A stretch of DNA of 64,000 nucleotides from Carposina sasakii (lineage: Eukaryota; Arthropoda; Insecta; Lepidoptera; Carposinidae). This document shows positions 46,701 through 57,265 of this stretch, in pieces. Both the position numbers and the translations under genes were made by a program. Under the pieces are notes generated by a model. The model worked only from the letters and a program-made list of their open reading frames with translations. It made no database searches and was not told the DNA's origin. Within the stretch, counting starts at the first letter, position 1; each line of letters begins with the position of its first letter. The stretch is from assembly GCA_014607495.2 (NCBI GenBank), contig CP053153.1:6448001-6512000 (forward strand), read 5' to 3'.

Positions 46701-48420
46701 GAAGTCGATTTTTCGTTTTAAAAAAAATGTATTTCATACTGACGAAGTGGCGTGTTGCTATCAGCTAAGTATTTCCTAATATATCTAAAATATTCAAATA
46801 ACCCTTCCAATAGAATCCAATCAAGCTAAGTTATCTGATGAATATTTGATTGCAAGAGATCTTATCATGAAGTTTCTAATATTATTTACTTATTTGATTC
46901 AGGGATTGGCCAGCCAGGTAACCCCCGTAATTGGAATTATTTTGTTTATTTATGACTTGATTTGTGGAATATTTTATTAGCGGCTTCTAACTTATGTTCC
47001 AATTTTCCAATAGTCAAATAGTTTATTTTAATACTGTCTTTCTCTAAAACTTGGTCAATATTTATGTAATCATCAAGGGAAAGACATTTATAAATGGCAT
47101 TTGAATAAATATATACTTGGTCCCTACCTAGGTGTCATTTCTGCCAAATTAATTTTTGCTATTATTACCCAACCTACCTATGTTGAACCTTAAAATAGCA
47201 AAGGTCTATCTCGATCCCTTAATACCTTATACATATTCTACACAACATGGTAGTCAGTAAACATATATCTTTTCACCGTATACATATTTTACTTTCTATT
47301 CGGACGAGCACGATTTACCAAAAATATTTGGTTTGTAACTCGAATAAAATGTATAGGACTGAACCCTTTGTTCTAAACTGGGTGAGCGAGTATTGCCAAC
47401 ATGAAGTAAATACAATGGGGAGATGAATCTAGAAATGAATAAATAAAAGCGGAAATAAATAATCACAGCATCCAAATATATGTGAAAGTAAGTGTGTTTG
47501 TTTGTTTGTTACCTCTTTACGCTTTTATTCAAGCAATCTACTTGAAATTTTGCCTTCATATAGTTGGCAGTACGAAGAAGAAAATAGGTTACATTCTGCA
47601 GTCCACACGTACGAAGTCCCTAGTAACAGCTAGTTGAGTATCCTAAGATTGGAAAGAGCTAAAGAGTACCACTGTGTTTCAAAGACAAGCAGGTTAGACT
47701 AGGGTTTAAAATCAAATTCATCATTGTAAAAAGGCGTGTTACCTCATCAGCAAAAAATTTATTGTGTTGTTAAAAAAAGTCATCTTTTATTACCTTTGTG
47801 GTCACACGCAGCGATGCTTTCTAATACTTACTATTACAAAATAATTTGAAAATTGCCTAGACCTGATTATATATATTTCTTAGTCAAATATAATTTTTAA
47901 ATTAACTTTAGACAATGTTTTGTAATAACGCCGCTAGTGTCCTATGTCGCAGCAGATAATATTCGAATATCGATATTGTATCTATTTTAAGCGCACAAAG
48001 TGGAAGGCTTCTGCATCGACGCTTGTACGAGTTACCCGGAATGAGGTAAACCGTATCAACCAGTTCGAAAATTACAAAAGGTAGTTGCAAAAACTTCAAG
48101 AAAAGATAAACTATATATCTATAGCCAATTGCTTGGGGTGCAGCTCCAGCTGACCCCCTGAAAACTGGCTTTTGCTTCGTGAAAACGTCTATAGAATAGA
48201 AAGTTACTGTATGGTATTGACACGTACTCGTAATATTTAATTTATCAAATCGATAGATTTTATCTTACTACTAGTGATTGCTTTGTCGTTTATAACTAGT
48301 TGTATACAGAAAATAGCTTTATGCACTTCTTTCCTACATTAACATTCACGTTCATCTGTTTACAAGAGATAGCAACTTGCCTAAGGAAGCTGTTTTTCTA
48401 TACACGCTACGTATCAAGCT
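46701..48420. other. AT-rich intergenic DNA
   Basis: No gene. A worn copy of the tail family described at 28792-29015 lies around 47480-47640 (TTTGTTTGTTTGTTACCTCTTT...AGTCCCTAGTAACAGCTAG). Confidence 0.45.
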
Positions 48421-48780
48421 AGGACTGAATACCGATCGTCCCGCATCCCATCTGATCGGGGGTTAAATCGAGATGCCGCCGGTAGCTTTTAGGACGGCCT
48501 TCGAAGGGTGTGAGGGGATCGCATTCAACAGGCTACGGTCGATACAGACGGCGGCGTGGCGTGTCAAGACTGCCTACTGGGCATACAAACACCTATATCA
48601 CGTCTAAAACCCATGAAGAAAGTGAAAAGAGGAGATGCGATCAATGGAGGGTCTACGATCGCTCTTGGTGACTGTATAGTCTACGCAGTGACAAACAATC
48701 ACAGGGCAATATTTGCCACCCTTCGTAGTTATACAATAGAAAGCGAATATTCATCATGCCATTCTCAGGATATTTAACCA
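48421..48780 (+). other. GC-richer unknown block, possibly repeat-derived
   Basis: It contains GTCCCGCATCCCATCTGATC, GGGGGTTAAATCGAGATGCC, GCCGGTAGCTTTTAGGACGG and TACAGACGGCGGCGTGGCG. Composition differs from its flanks. I cannot assign it to a known family. The frame inside (from 48556, on a GTG) has no recognisable domain. Confidence 0.35.
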
Positions 48781-49330
48781 AAATTATTGACCATATTATA
48801 GGTATGTGAATGGGCACTAATTACATTGTTAATAAACTATTTACATCAAAATAAGCACCGATTTTTCCAATAGTCCAAAAGCCTATTCGAAAGATTATGA
48901 TGCTCTCTCTATCTTGATCAAGTTATTGAGAAAGACAGCATCAATTTTATCCTTCGATAAGCTATTTGATAATTGAAGGAATCGGTCCTAAGTGGTTTGG
49001 AAGTAGTCGTTTTGTACATATTCCATGCTAGGTGCTCGAATTAGGTTTTTCTTCTCGACAATACTCTCTAATCGCTATCATGACTAGTCAGTTTTAAAAC
49101 AAACGTTATTATATCACCTCAATATCCTTACTTTCACGTCTAACACCTTTGCTTTACCTACTGTTTAACTTAGTTAGGCCTATGTCTTGTTACTCACCAG
49201 TTACAGGGAAAACCAATAAGGAGCGACCTATACCTATAATAACAAAGACCATGTTTTGGAGAACTATGAAACTTCATGTAGTTATAAATAAATAGGGTTA
49301 ATCTATGAAGGTCATAGGTACCTTTGATGA
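48781..49330. other. AT-rich intergenic DNA, nothing identified
   Basis: No gene or repeat structure was recognised. Confidence 0.5.
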
Positions 49331-49335
49331 AACTA

Positions 49336-49407
49336 TGCTCTCTTTCTGCATACCTACTGTTACTACATACATACATGTAGCAACAGTAGGTATGCAGAAA
49401 GAGAGCA
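49336..49407. ncRNA. Near-perfect 32-bp hairpin, candidate small-RNA precursor
   Basis: The left arm 49336-49367 (TGCTCTCTTTCTGCATACCT...) pairs with the right arm 49376-49407 (...AGGTATGCAGAAAGAGAGCA) with a single mismatch (an A:C or G:U position depending on strand) around an 8-nt loop, TACATACA. The size, about 72 nt, is like a microRNA precursor, but pairing is more perfect than in most conserved microRNAs. A young microRNA, a hairpin-siRNA source or a small fold-back element are all possible. The strand is not determined. Confidence 0.4.
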
Positions 49408-49675
49408 AACATGTATTGAATACCCGTATTATGCATAGATAGACGCTGTAGCGTATTGTGCATCTCCTAAACGCGGAGTAGAGACGGAATAACTATACTC
49501 TAAGGTTTAAAGAGACATTTAAAAAAATATTTATACCTATCGTGCGATGTTAATTGGTTCTACTATTGGTTTCTTCTATGTCAAAATTCGGCCATATTTC
49601 TAGTGTATTTTGTACAAATATGCACTTATTTTCCACATTAACATTAGCTATGTCAAACTATGTCGGTTGGATGCA

Positions 49676-49730
49676 GGCTGCTGTTGGGGGAGGCCTATGT
49701 CCAACAGTGGACTTCCCAGGGCTGTAAATG
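49676..49730 (+). repeat. Fragment of GTCCAGCAGTGGACTGCAATAG family
   Basis: TGTTGGGGGAGGCCTATGTC followed by CAACAGTGGACTTCCCAG and ATGATG matches the 3' end of the family at 24775, 52395 and 55064. Confidence 0.6.
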
Positions 49731-49739
49731 ATGTCAATT

Positions 49740-50127
49740 ACAAAAGCAATGCTTAGATTACGCTTACGTTACGCTGGGTAAGCGTACCTACACCCGTATA
49801 CAATCGACCTTATTAGTAAAAAATTTAATGCATGTAATAATAATATATTTATCCAAATTTTTTCCAATATCCCTTAACTCAACTCAACTCAAGAAAGATA
49901 CCAAAATATTTACATATCCCTAGAGTTATTTGGAATTGAAAAAGTTGGTAATGTGATGGAATAGTAATGTAATGGAAATTGTATGACGAATTCAATAAAT
50001 ATTTTAGGGCCCCTTACTTATTTATTTCTAAACTACATCTACCTAATTTAAGCATGCGCGTACATAAACCGTCAAACGTAAACGAATGATATAGTTGATT
50101 AAGCAATTCCAGAAGTTAAATCTTTAT
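49740..50127. other. AT-rich DNA, nothing identified
   Basis: No gene or clear repeat was seen. Confidence 0.5.
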
Positions 50128-50230
50128 TTATTTATTATTATTATAAAGAGGTATAGTACAAATTTGCATTAGTCTATGCCCTGCAAAACTGTTTCTACAG
50201 TTTGTCTGCAGGAGTGGAGTCTCTTTTAAC
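50128..50230 (-). repeat. Probable LINE 3' end with AATAATAATAAATAAA tail
   Basis: On the minus strand, GACTCCACTCCTGCAGACAA, GTAGAAACAGTTTTGCAGG and GCATAGACTAATGCAAATT are followed by ACCTCTTTATAATAATAATA and AATAAATAAA. The layout suggests a retroelement 3' UTR and tail. The parent family is not identified. Confidence 0.45.
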
Positions 50231-51140
50231 ATATTTATGAGTACATAATTATTTACTTTGCATCGTTACCTTAGTGAGTCCCTATGGTAAGGTATTCAGT
50301 AGGTACCTTTTTATTTTATTTTTAAACTTATTATAATCTTGTTCAATACGGATTTTGTATTATTACAATTACGAGTATTTCCCTCGAAAATAGAAAAAAA
50401 AAACCTTTTTAAACCTTTTTAGCTGGACGGCTAGTCTATCAGATCATAATCCACATCTGAAACCGAAGTTTGTAACTAACAGTTGCACTAACAATTTAAA
50501 TTAATTCGTAGTGATAATAACAGTGCGATAAAGTAGTTGTATCATTCACTACGTTAAGTACGAAGGCAGAAATGTCATATTTTACGAGCTGACGTTAATC
50601 AGATATTATTTTATTACGATTTAAATATCAATTAGTAAACGCAAATAATTAACTTTATTGGTATAGTATAGTGTATCAGGTTGAATTGTTAATAATTCTA
50701 AAGCCTACGTTAATTTTGGGAAGACAATCGTTCTCGGTATATGTATTATAATTGCAAAGTTTCATCAATATCGTTCCAAAGTTTTTGCGTGAAAGACAAA
50801 CAAACATACAAACATCCTATGTCACAAACTTTCATAATTTATAACATTAGTAGAAGTAGGATTCTATATTTTATGTACAACTAGTCGATATGATGTAGTT
50901 CTGGTAATAGTAGTTTGATGAACTAAAGGGCTAATAGGTTATAGCTTTTTAAATTCATCAGTAGTAGTAGTAGTTATGTACAAATAAATAATGTTCACTC
51001 CAAAGAAAAATAACTGTTGCACTAAGGAAATAATACAGTAAAATCTGGCTCAAAATGTTTTGTACTGAGAAAATGGAGGAGCGTTCATGCACGTTCCATC
51101 CGAACGAACATACACGGTTAGCTTACACGGCTTACACTAT
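50231..51140. other. AT-rich DNA with a worn repeat tail
   Basis: The stretch at about 50740-50870 (AAAGTTTTTGCGTGAAAGAC...ATAACATTAGTAGAAGTAGG) is a worn copy of the family at 28792-29015. There is no gene. Confidence 0.45.
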
Positions 51141-51149
51141 CACACCCGG

Positions 51150-51885
51150 TTAGCGCTGCCGCGTTTGACACACGCTTACCATATTCCGGTGAGGCTCGGT
51201 ATAACTAACATGGAACAGATAAAATAGGAAGGTCATGATAGTTTGTAGAATATCTATTTGGGAATATGCTATACCTTTTAGACTTGCGTACCCACTCAAC
51301 TTGGCAGGGCAGTTGCACTCCATTATTTTAGATACTGTTGCGAATTTGGCAGCTGGAAAAATAGATAATGCCGGGACATAATATGTTAGCCAGTAGCTAC
51401 GACTTTTGGTCTGGAATTTTTGTCGTGTGGTAACAGCTATGTTGAAGCAACTGCAGGAAGGGCACAACAAGAGAAAAAGAAATGAAAACATCCACACGAA
51501 GGAAAACAGCGAGAAAGCAACATTATACCCCGCCCCGACTCGTGATTTTCTTAGGCATATTTTCGATTCATCTAGCCATGTCCTTGGCTACATACATTGG
51601 TGGTATACCGTATCACAGCTCCTGTTTGTTTGTACCCTCCATGGTACCTGCAGCTCTAATCTGCTTTACCCGAATCAGGCCTCGCTTTGAAGGCGTATTA
51701 GCAAACTCTAACAGGCAGAATAATCTTATGCCAGTAGATTGGTTGTAGTGTGTTAGAAGGCTTTCCAAGGTGAGAATATGATTGGCATAGATTTTGCATA
51801 CATTTTGACGAGCTGTTGAACACTGATGTTTATATTCGTGGTTTGAAGTAGCCATATTAATATTTGCCTGGCTGTCACACACACT
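51150..51885. other. Unassigned block ending in a MITE-E-like terminus
   Basis: Overlapping frames on both strands here show no recognisable domain. The right end (GAAGTAGCCATATTAATATT, TGCCTGGCTGTCACAC) matches the inner right end of the MITE at 33552-34015, so some or all of the block may be a diverged or longer relative. A matching left terminus was not found. Confidence 0.3.
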
Positions 51886-52390
51886 ATATAACGAAAGTTG
51901 TATAACATAATTTAATATATAAATAAACTTTTATCATCACTGAACTATGATTCTACTTTAGCCCCGCATCAGCACAGGATTATCGAATTACAAATTAAGA
52001 ATCATCTCCATTAGATTATTTGTAAAGTGTCGTTATTTACCACGATCTAAAGTGGATATCGAACATATGGCAGCTTAGTACGTAGGTATACAATATAATT
52101 AGTTGCTTACCTAGATTGGTTTCTTATGTAGCTTATAATCTAGACTTACTTTGAGAACTACGATAAGTAGTACAATTGTGGTTACATGACTCATGCACCT
52201 AGAACCAAAACCACAACAAATATGACATAAAGTGCAAACGTTGTGGTTATAAAATGTATTTACATGCTAACTATACTCGTACACATTTCTATCGTGCGAT
52301 TGGATTAACACTCTCATTCAATCTGCAATGAAAAATAGTTTTCAAAATTACTTATGCGATAAAAAACTACCTACATATAAAATAAATTTT
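51886..52390. other. AT-rich DNA, nothing identified
   Basis: No gene or repeat structure was recognised. Confidence 0.5.
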
Positions 52391-52394
52391 AGCT

Positions 52395-52563
52395 GTGTGA
52401 CGCCGGCAGAGCAGAATGGCACCACCCTATGTTTGCCTGTGGTTATTGTGAAAAGCGTGATGACTATAGGCAAAAAAATCCCTCTATGGAAGTTAAAGCC
52501 TTGTGACGTTCTCTGGGGTTAATCTACGTCCATGAGTGGACTGCAACAAGCTGATGATGATGA
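52395..52563 (+). repeat. GTCCAGCAGTGGACTGCAATAG family, longer copy
   Basis: GCCGGCAGAGCAGAATGGCA, CCACCCTATG, CGTGATGACTATAGGCAAAA, TCTACGTCCATGAGTGGACT and GCAACAAGCTGATGATGATG match 55064-55290 and the short 3' fragments. It ends in (GAT)n. Confidence 0.65.
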
Positions 52564-52651
52564 TACAATAATATAAAATAATATCGGCGAGTACCTATTT
52601 TAGATAGGTCGATAGGTACTTTGAGAAGCACTTTGAGGAATCATAGATATT

Positions 52652-52935
52652 ACATACATACATACATATAATCACGCCTTTATCCCTTACGAGGTAGGCA
52701 GAGCACCAAGGGCCGATAGAACCGCTTGGTGCCACTATTGACCGATTTTGAGGGTATAGTTGAGATGTACAAGTTCGGTTAGTAGTGACAGGTGGTCATC
52801 CCATCGCCTACAAAACACCAAGACCCTCTTGTCCCTCTACTGACTTGTACAGTATGCCCGGGAAGAGAAGCAGCTGTAGTATTTATAAACGTATAAATAC
52901 TACTTTTTCACTCCCAGAGCAGCATAGAAAAAATA
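52652..52935 (+). repeat. GTAGGCAGAG SINE-like repeat, fullest copy
   Basis: It begins with (CATA)n, then ATAATCACGCCTTTATCCCT, ACGAGGTAGGCAGAGCACCA, GAGGGTATAGTTGAGATGTA, CAAAACACCAAGACCCTCTT, TATGCCCGGGAAGAGAAGCA and CACTCCCAGAGCAGCATAG. The copy at 15391 shows the same order. Confidence 0.7.
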
Positions 52936-53244
52936 TTAGGATACCAAAAAACCGAATAAGAGGTAAAAATAGCTTTACCTAACTTGTATGCATTCGTAGA
53001 TAAGTGCATAAGTCGGTACGAGGATACTCAAGTCAAATCCTGTCCTAAGTGGTGGCAAGTACTAGATCTCTGCGGATAAAGCACTCCAGTCTCGTAAATT
53101 GGCTTGAACCAACCGAGGTCATACTCGTATAAAGATACAACTACAACCAATATAGATCCACCTTTAGGTATCGAGGAAGAGAGATAGAAGTAAATGGTGA
53201 TCAATTTACTCAAAGAATACTGAAAGTCCTGAGCTGATGCTTTA

Positions 53245-53450
53245 TTAGAATACATTAAAAGCATCTCTTTCCGTGCATATTGTGAGACTCGAGTTCGACT
53301 AAGGATTTCGGGTCTTTTTTCAGGCGATAAGCTATCAAATTATCACTGATCATTGTGTAATGCTAATAAACGAGGCAATGGGATCTACTTTATGACACTC
53401 CATATCTGGCTACCCCATTTTGGGAACACAGTGTCACAGTCGTGTGTATA
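53245..53450 (+). repeat. CATCAGCTGCATCTC repeat family, copy 5
   Basis: AGAATACATTAAAAGCATCT, GACTCGAGTTCGACTAAGGA, CAGGCGATAAGCTATCAAAT, GGGATCTACTTTATGACACT and CATTTTGGGAACACAGTG follow the family order. TGTCACAG near the end is a small duplication. Confidence 0.6.
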
Positions 53451-53459
53451 TAAAAGTAG

Positions 53460-55060
53460 GAATGGAGAAGGTAAAAAGAATGTCTATTTATAGCATCATC
53501 GTGCCAGTTTTTCCGACCTGCAACGACGGAAGGATGTGTGAACACTGATGACTAGCTATGTACACGTGAGCTTTACTATGTAAGCACGTACCCTACCGCA
53601 CTCACGCAGTTTGTCATTATAGATTACTTACTCATATTTTAACGATGGTAAAATTGGTGGAATAACTTAAAGGAATACAGAATTGTATTTATTTATAAGA
53701 TTAATGAACAAACTCTATGTACTTAAAATTATTTTATTGGGGTATGAGTTTATTTGAAATATTTCCTTCTCACACAGCTTAGACTTACAGTTCATTTTAA
53801 GCCTCCTCTGGTCTTCTTAAAGTTAGACTCTATGATAGCGCCGTTACAATATTCTCCTCTATGGCTCCAGTCACTTGAATTTACTGCCTGTCATGTGAGT
53901 ACTCAAGCTAAGTAAACCTAGATGAAGCTACCTAGATTGAGTGGCGACAAGTACCGTATCCCCTCAGACGATGCAGTCCAGACACGTAAACTGTCGTTAA
54001 GCTATGATTACTAAGAAGCTGGTTAATGCTTTTATCTTCTAAGAACTTGGAAATGGATTCGTCTATTTTTCACCAAGTAGATATAGTACATTCACCTTAT
54101 CTCCGTCCGTATTAGGATAAAATATATACTAATTTTTAAGTTAGAACTCCGTTCGATGCGTTTGATGTGTGAACAAACAACAGACAGAGAGTAAATAAGA
54201 AATACTTATATATTTTACTTTAATGGCTTTCAAAAAGTCGCAATATTATTTTACTGCTATCTCCAATTGACAGACAAACTTAACTTACAGATTTTTTATA
54301 CAGATCATTTAACTGCCGCTTCACAATAGGGCAAAAAGTTAACTTGTTACGAACATGGAGTTTCTAATCCCGTGGGAGTAACGATGCGATTGGATAAAAA
54401 GGTGGACACAGAGTGCCCAGGGGAGCATATTGGAGTAATAGAATTACTTTGATTTTGTATAAAATTTACTATTTTTATTTTATGACGTAAGCAAATACAA
54501 AGAAGAGTTGATGATCTCAACTATTTCAAAAGTCGAAGTATTTTTTTAGAACATAAAACTATTTCCTGTTGTAAATAAATTTATCATCTATCCTAATGTT
54601 AAAGCTTGTAAAATGAATCAGAATAGTAAAACGTACGAGTAATATTCTCTACATTGGAGAGTAATCGGCTAGAGGATATTGCAGGACTGAGGTCCGCTCA
54701 ACTTAGCAAATACTATTTGCTACGGAAATGTGTGAACCGTCCACATGCGAACCGAATACCGCAAATAGATTTAGGTACCGATTGCGCACTGTCGATTGTG
54801 CCCTGGGATTAACTTTCGCCTCAAAATAAATTACGGCAGAAACGTTGTGTTATTACAAAACTGCGACTTAAGTGATGGGTCTCACTATGTTTAAAAATTA
54901 CATTTAACATTAAATTGTGTGGAATATCAGTCAAATTTAGACAATATTTAGCTTAAACCGTGTTTAAGTTGTTTTATAATAACACGTTAGGAGACGCACG
55001 GTAGATGGAATAATATAAATCGTAAAGAAATAAAAAATATACCAATATTTTTACCCATAT
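53460..55060. other. AT-rich intergenic DNA, nothing identified
   Basis: No gene, RNA or clear element was recognised over 1.6 kb. Confidence 0.5.
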
Positions 55061-55063
55061 AAT

Positions 55064-55290
55064 CCTTTCTGCGCGCTGCGCGGTGCCGGCAGAGTAGAGT
55101 TTATACCACCCCATGCCTGCCCGTGGGTATCGTACGAGGCGATTAAGGGTTTCTGGGAGGTGGGCAGCAGCGCCTCCCGTACTGACAATATAGTCCGAAA
55201 CCCGCCTGCCCAGCGTGGTGACTATGGGAAAAACCCCCCTGTGGTAGTAGCCTTGTGGCGTGCCCTGGGGGAGGCCTACGTAAAATTTTA
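55064..55290 (+). repeat. GTCCAGCAGTGGACTGCAATAG family, 5' portion
   Basis: CGCGGTGCCGGCAGAGTAGA, ACCACCCCATGCCTGCCCGT, GGTATCGTACGAGGCGATTA, GGGAGGTGGGCAGCAGCGCC and CCTGGGGGAGGCCTACGTAA mark a GC-rich dispersed repeat common in Lepidoptera. A 151-codon minus-strand frame across it (54974-55429) is an accident of this repeat. Confidence 0.65.
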
Positions 55291-55760
55291 CTTGTAAATG
55301 TAAAACGTATGCCATTGGAACTGCGACTTGGAAAAAAAAAATCGTCCGACTAGTCGTCAACACGTAATAAAGTTTATTAGAACGATGGTACACTATCCGA
55401 TTGCAATTTGGTGCGTGTTGGAATGACATGGAGACTTATTGGATCGTTTACATTAATTGTTGGTGTAATAGCTTTGATTCCAGCGAAATGTTTCTATTAA
55501 ATCGAACTAATGAAGATTATTTCTGTTTGTGTTGTGTAACTTATTTTGTATTTGGGGTATTTAATTATCTAGATTAGATATCTACTTACTTGCTGAAAGC
55601 AAACCGTTTGTAGTCAGAAATAGACGTTTTTTTTTCTGAAAATATCTATCTATGAACTTTTAAATTGATTCGAAGATCTTCAAATAGTTTTTCTTAACCT
55701 TTCGGTGCAATAATATAGTGGCTGTCTTTAAAATATCCTGTTTGCATACGAATGTATGAT
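55291..55760. other. AT-rich DNA, nothing identified
   Basis: No gene or repeat structure was recognised. Confidence 0.5.
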
Positions 55761-56060
55761 CATAGAGGAATAAGATGTTATAGAGTACTAATGTCATACT
55801 AACTGCCTCAATTCAATTCAATTCAATTTTATTTATTTTTCTCATCACAATGTAACAACAGTACATGATATTATAAAATAAACATATCATAAACCCGTAT
55901 TGTGAGAGACTGGTGCCTGAAGTAGGCTAAAGATAGCCTGTATTACAGGACACCAGGAGTCCAAAGTTTCTCTTTCTGTACATTACAATAATGCAATCTA
56001 AGTGTCAAGGACTGGAATTGTGTGGCACCGAAAAGTCTAATGGTGCATCGAGGCAGTTAC
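55761..56060. mobile_element. MITE-F copy 3 with a different internal segment
   Basis: The outer left arm CATAGAGGAATAAGATGTTA and the right arm AGTGTCAAGGACTGGAATTG, ACCGAAAAGTCTAATGGTGC match the copies at 27337 and 32047. The left inner arm is replaced from about 55808 to 55975 by another sequence: (AATTC)n, TTTATTTATTTTTCTCATCA, AGACTGGTGCCTGAAGTAGG and ACAGGACACCAGGAGTCC. This looks like a second small element inserted or recombined into the MITE. Confidence 0.7.
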
Positions 56061-56548
56061 TCGTAGGTATGGTTTAATGGAAATATTACTCACCTATGTG
56101 GCAGTTTTGTGGGACGTTGTACCTAATTTTAAGTTCTAGAATATTTAAAGAATAATAAATAAATTTAAAATCATCGGTATTCTAAAATTATTTTCTTCGA
56201 ATATCATCATAAATTAACACTCCCCTATTCTAGGATATATATACCCTATATAGGATTCTGTAATTTTGAGGCTCGTGTTAAACCTTTTACGCCCAAAGTT
56301 TGCTATTACCACAAACTATATAAAAGTGAAGAGTCGGAAACAGCGAAGTTGTGACCGCACTGATTGGGTTATTTAGTAGCAACCCTGATGTGGGAAATAG
56401 GCCAAGTTTGAAAATTCGAGTGACAGACAACCCTATTATATGTAGAGTTACATTCAGTTGTGATGAAATTAAATAAAATTACCTCAGTCTGGCGGCTGAC
56501 TAGTAATTGAGAATAGTATTATTATAAACATTGCAATATATATATAAA
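56061..56548. other. AT-rich DNA upstream of the ADGF gene
   Basis: No gene or element was recognised. Confidence 0.5.
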
Positions 56549-56798
56549 GGATGTAACAGAAAGGGTATGTTAAGCGAAAAGCTATGTAAATAGCCCACTA
56601 TAAAGAACCTATTTCCGAGACTCGTAATCACAATGTTTATTTTTCAAGATTATATGAACATTCCTGAGTTGTGTAGGAATTCTCCATATTATCTGAAAAA
56701 ATATACATGTGATTTTGAGTCTGAAATTTTGTAGGTAGGTTCCTTTTAGTGGGCTATTCACATGACTTTTCGTTTAACATACCTCTTTTGTTACATCC
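56549..56798. mobile_element. 250-bp MITE with about 65-bp terminal inverted repeats
   Basis: The left arm GGATGTAACAGAAAGGGTAT...AATAGCCCACTATAAAGAAC and the right arm GTTCCTTTTAGTGGGCTATT...ATACCTCTTTTGTTACATCC are imperfect reverse complements. TATATA-type sequence occurs at both borders. The element ends about 470 bp upstream of the ADGF start codon and so could influence its promoter region. Confidence 0.8.
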
Positions 56799-57265
56799 TA
56801 TATATGCTTCTAAAGTGCTAAGACTGTTTTAATATATCCCATAACATGAGAGTTCACTTAAGTAACATAATTTTAAATCTTCTAAATAAAAATAAACAGG
56901 CATTTACCGATAATTTGGTATGATCCTCCTAATAAGGTCAATTGATATAAACGGAATCATTTTTTAGTTTAGTTTGACTCGTTGATTGTTCAACCTATAA
57001 TAATATGTTATTCTGATTTGCAGATATTATTACTTGGTCAACTGATAATAATACTCGTAACATGATTCATACATTTAATAAAATACTAGGTCAAATAAGT
57101 TGAACTTATTAATATTATCAAACAATCAAGTGGAAGGTTATCTTAGTGCTCTCTAAGCATATTTTGTTACAAGTATATCGCCCGCATTCGGGTCAACCAC
57201 CGCGCACTCAGTTTGTGTGGAGCGCTCTGTCTGACTATACGTCACTACGCGAGTGTACCGTCAGT

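Noticed and set aside
48556..48777. 73-codon frame in the GC-richer block
   Set aside because: It starts on GTG, has no recognisable domain and lies in a block that looks repeat-derived.
51406..51748. Overlapping frames suggesting a small membrane protein
   Set aside because: Three frames overlap on both strands, with no domain, and the block ends in a MITE-E-like terminus. A repeat origin is more likely.
54974..55429. 151-codon minus-strand open frame
   Set aside because: It runs across a GC-rich dispersed repeat (55064-55290) whose other copies have no such frame, and the rest is AT-rich with no recognisable domain.
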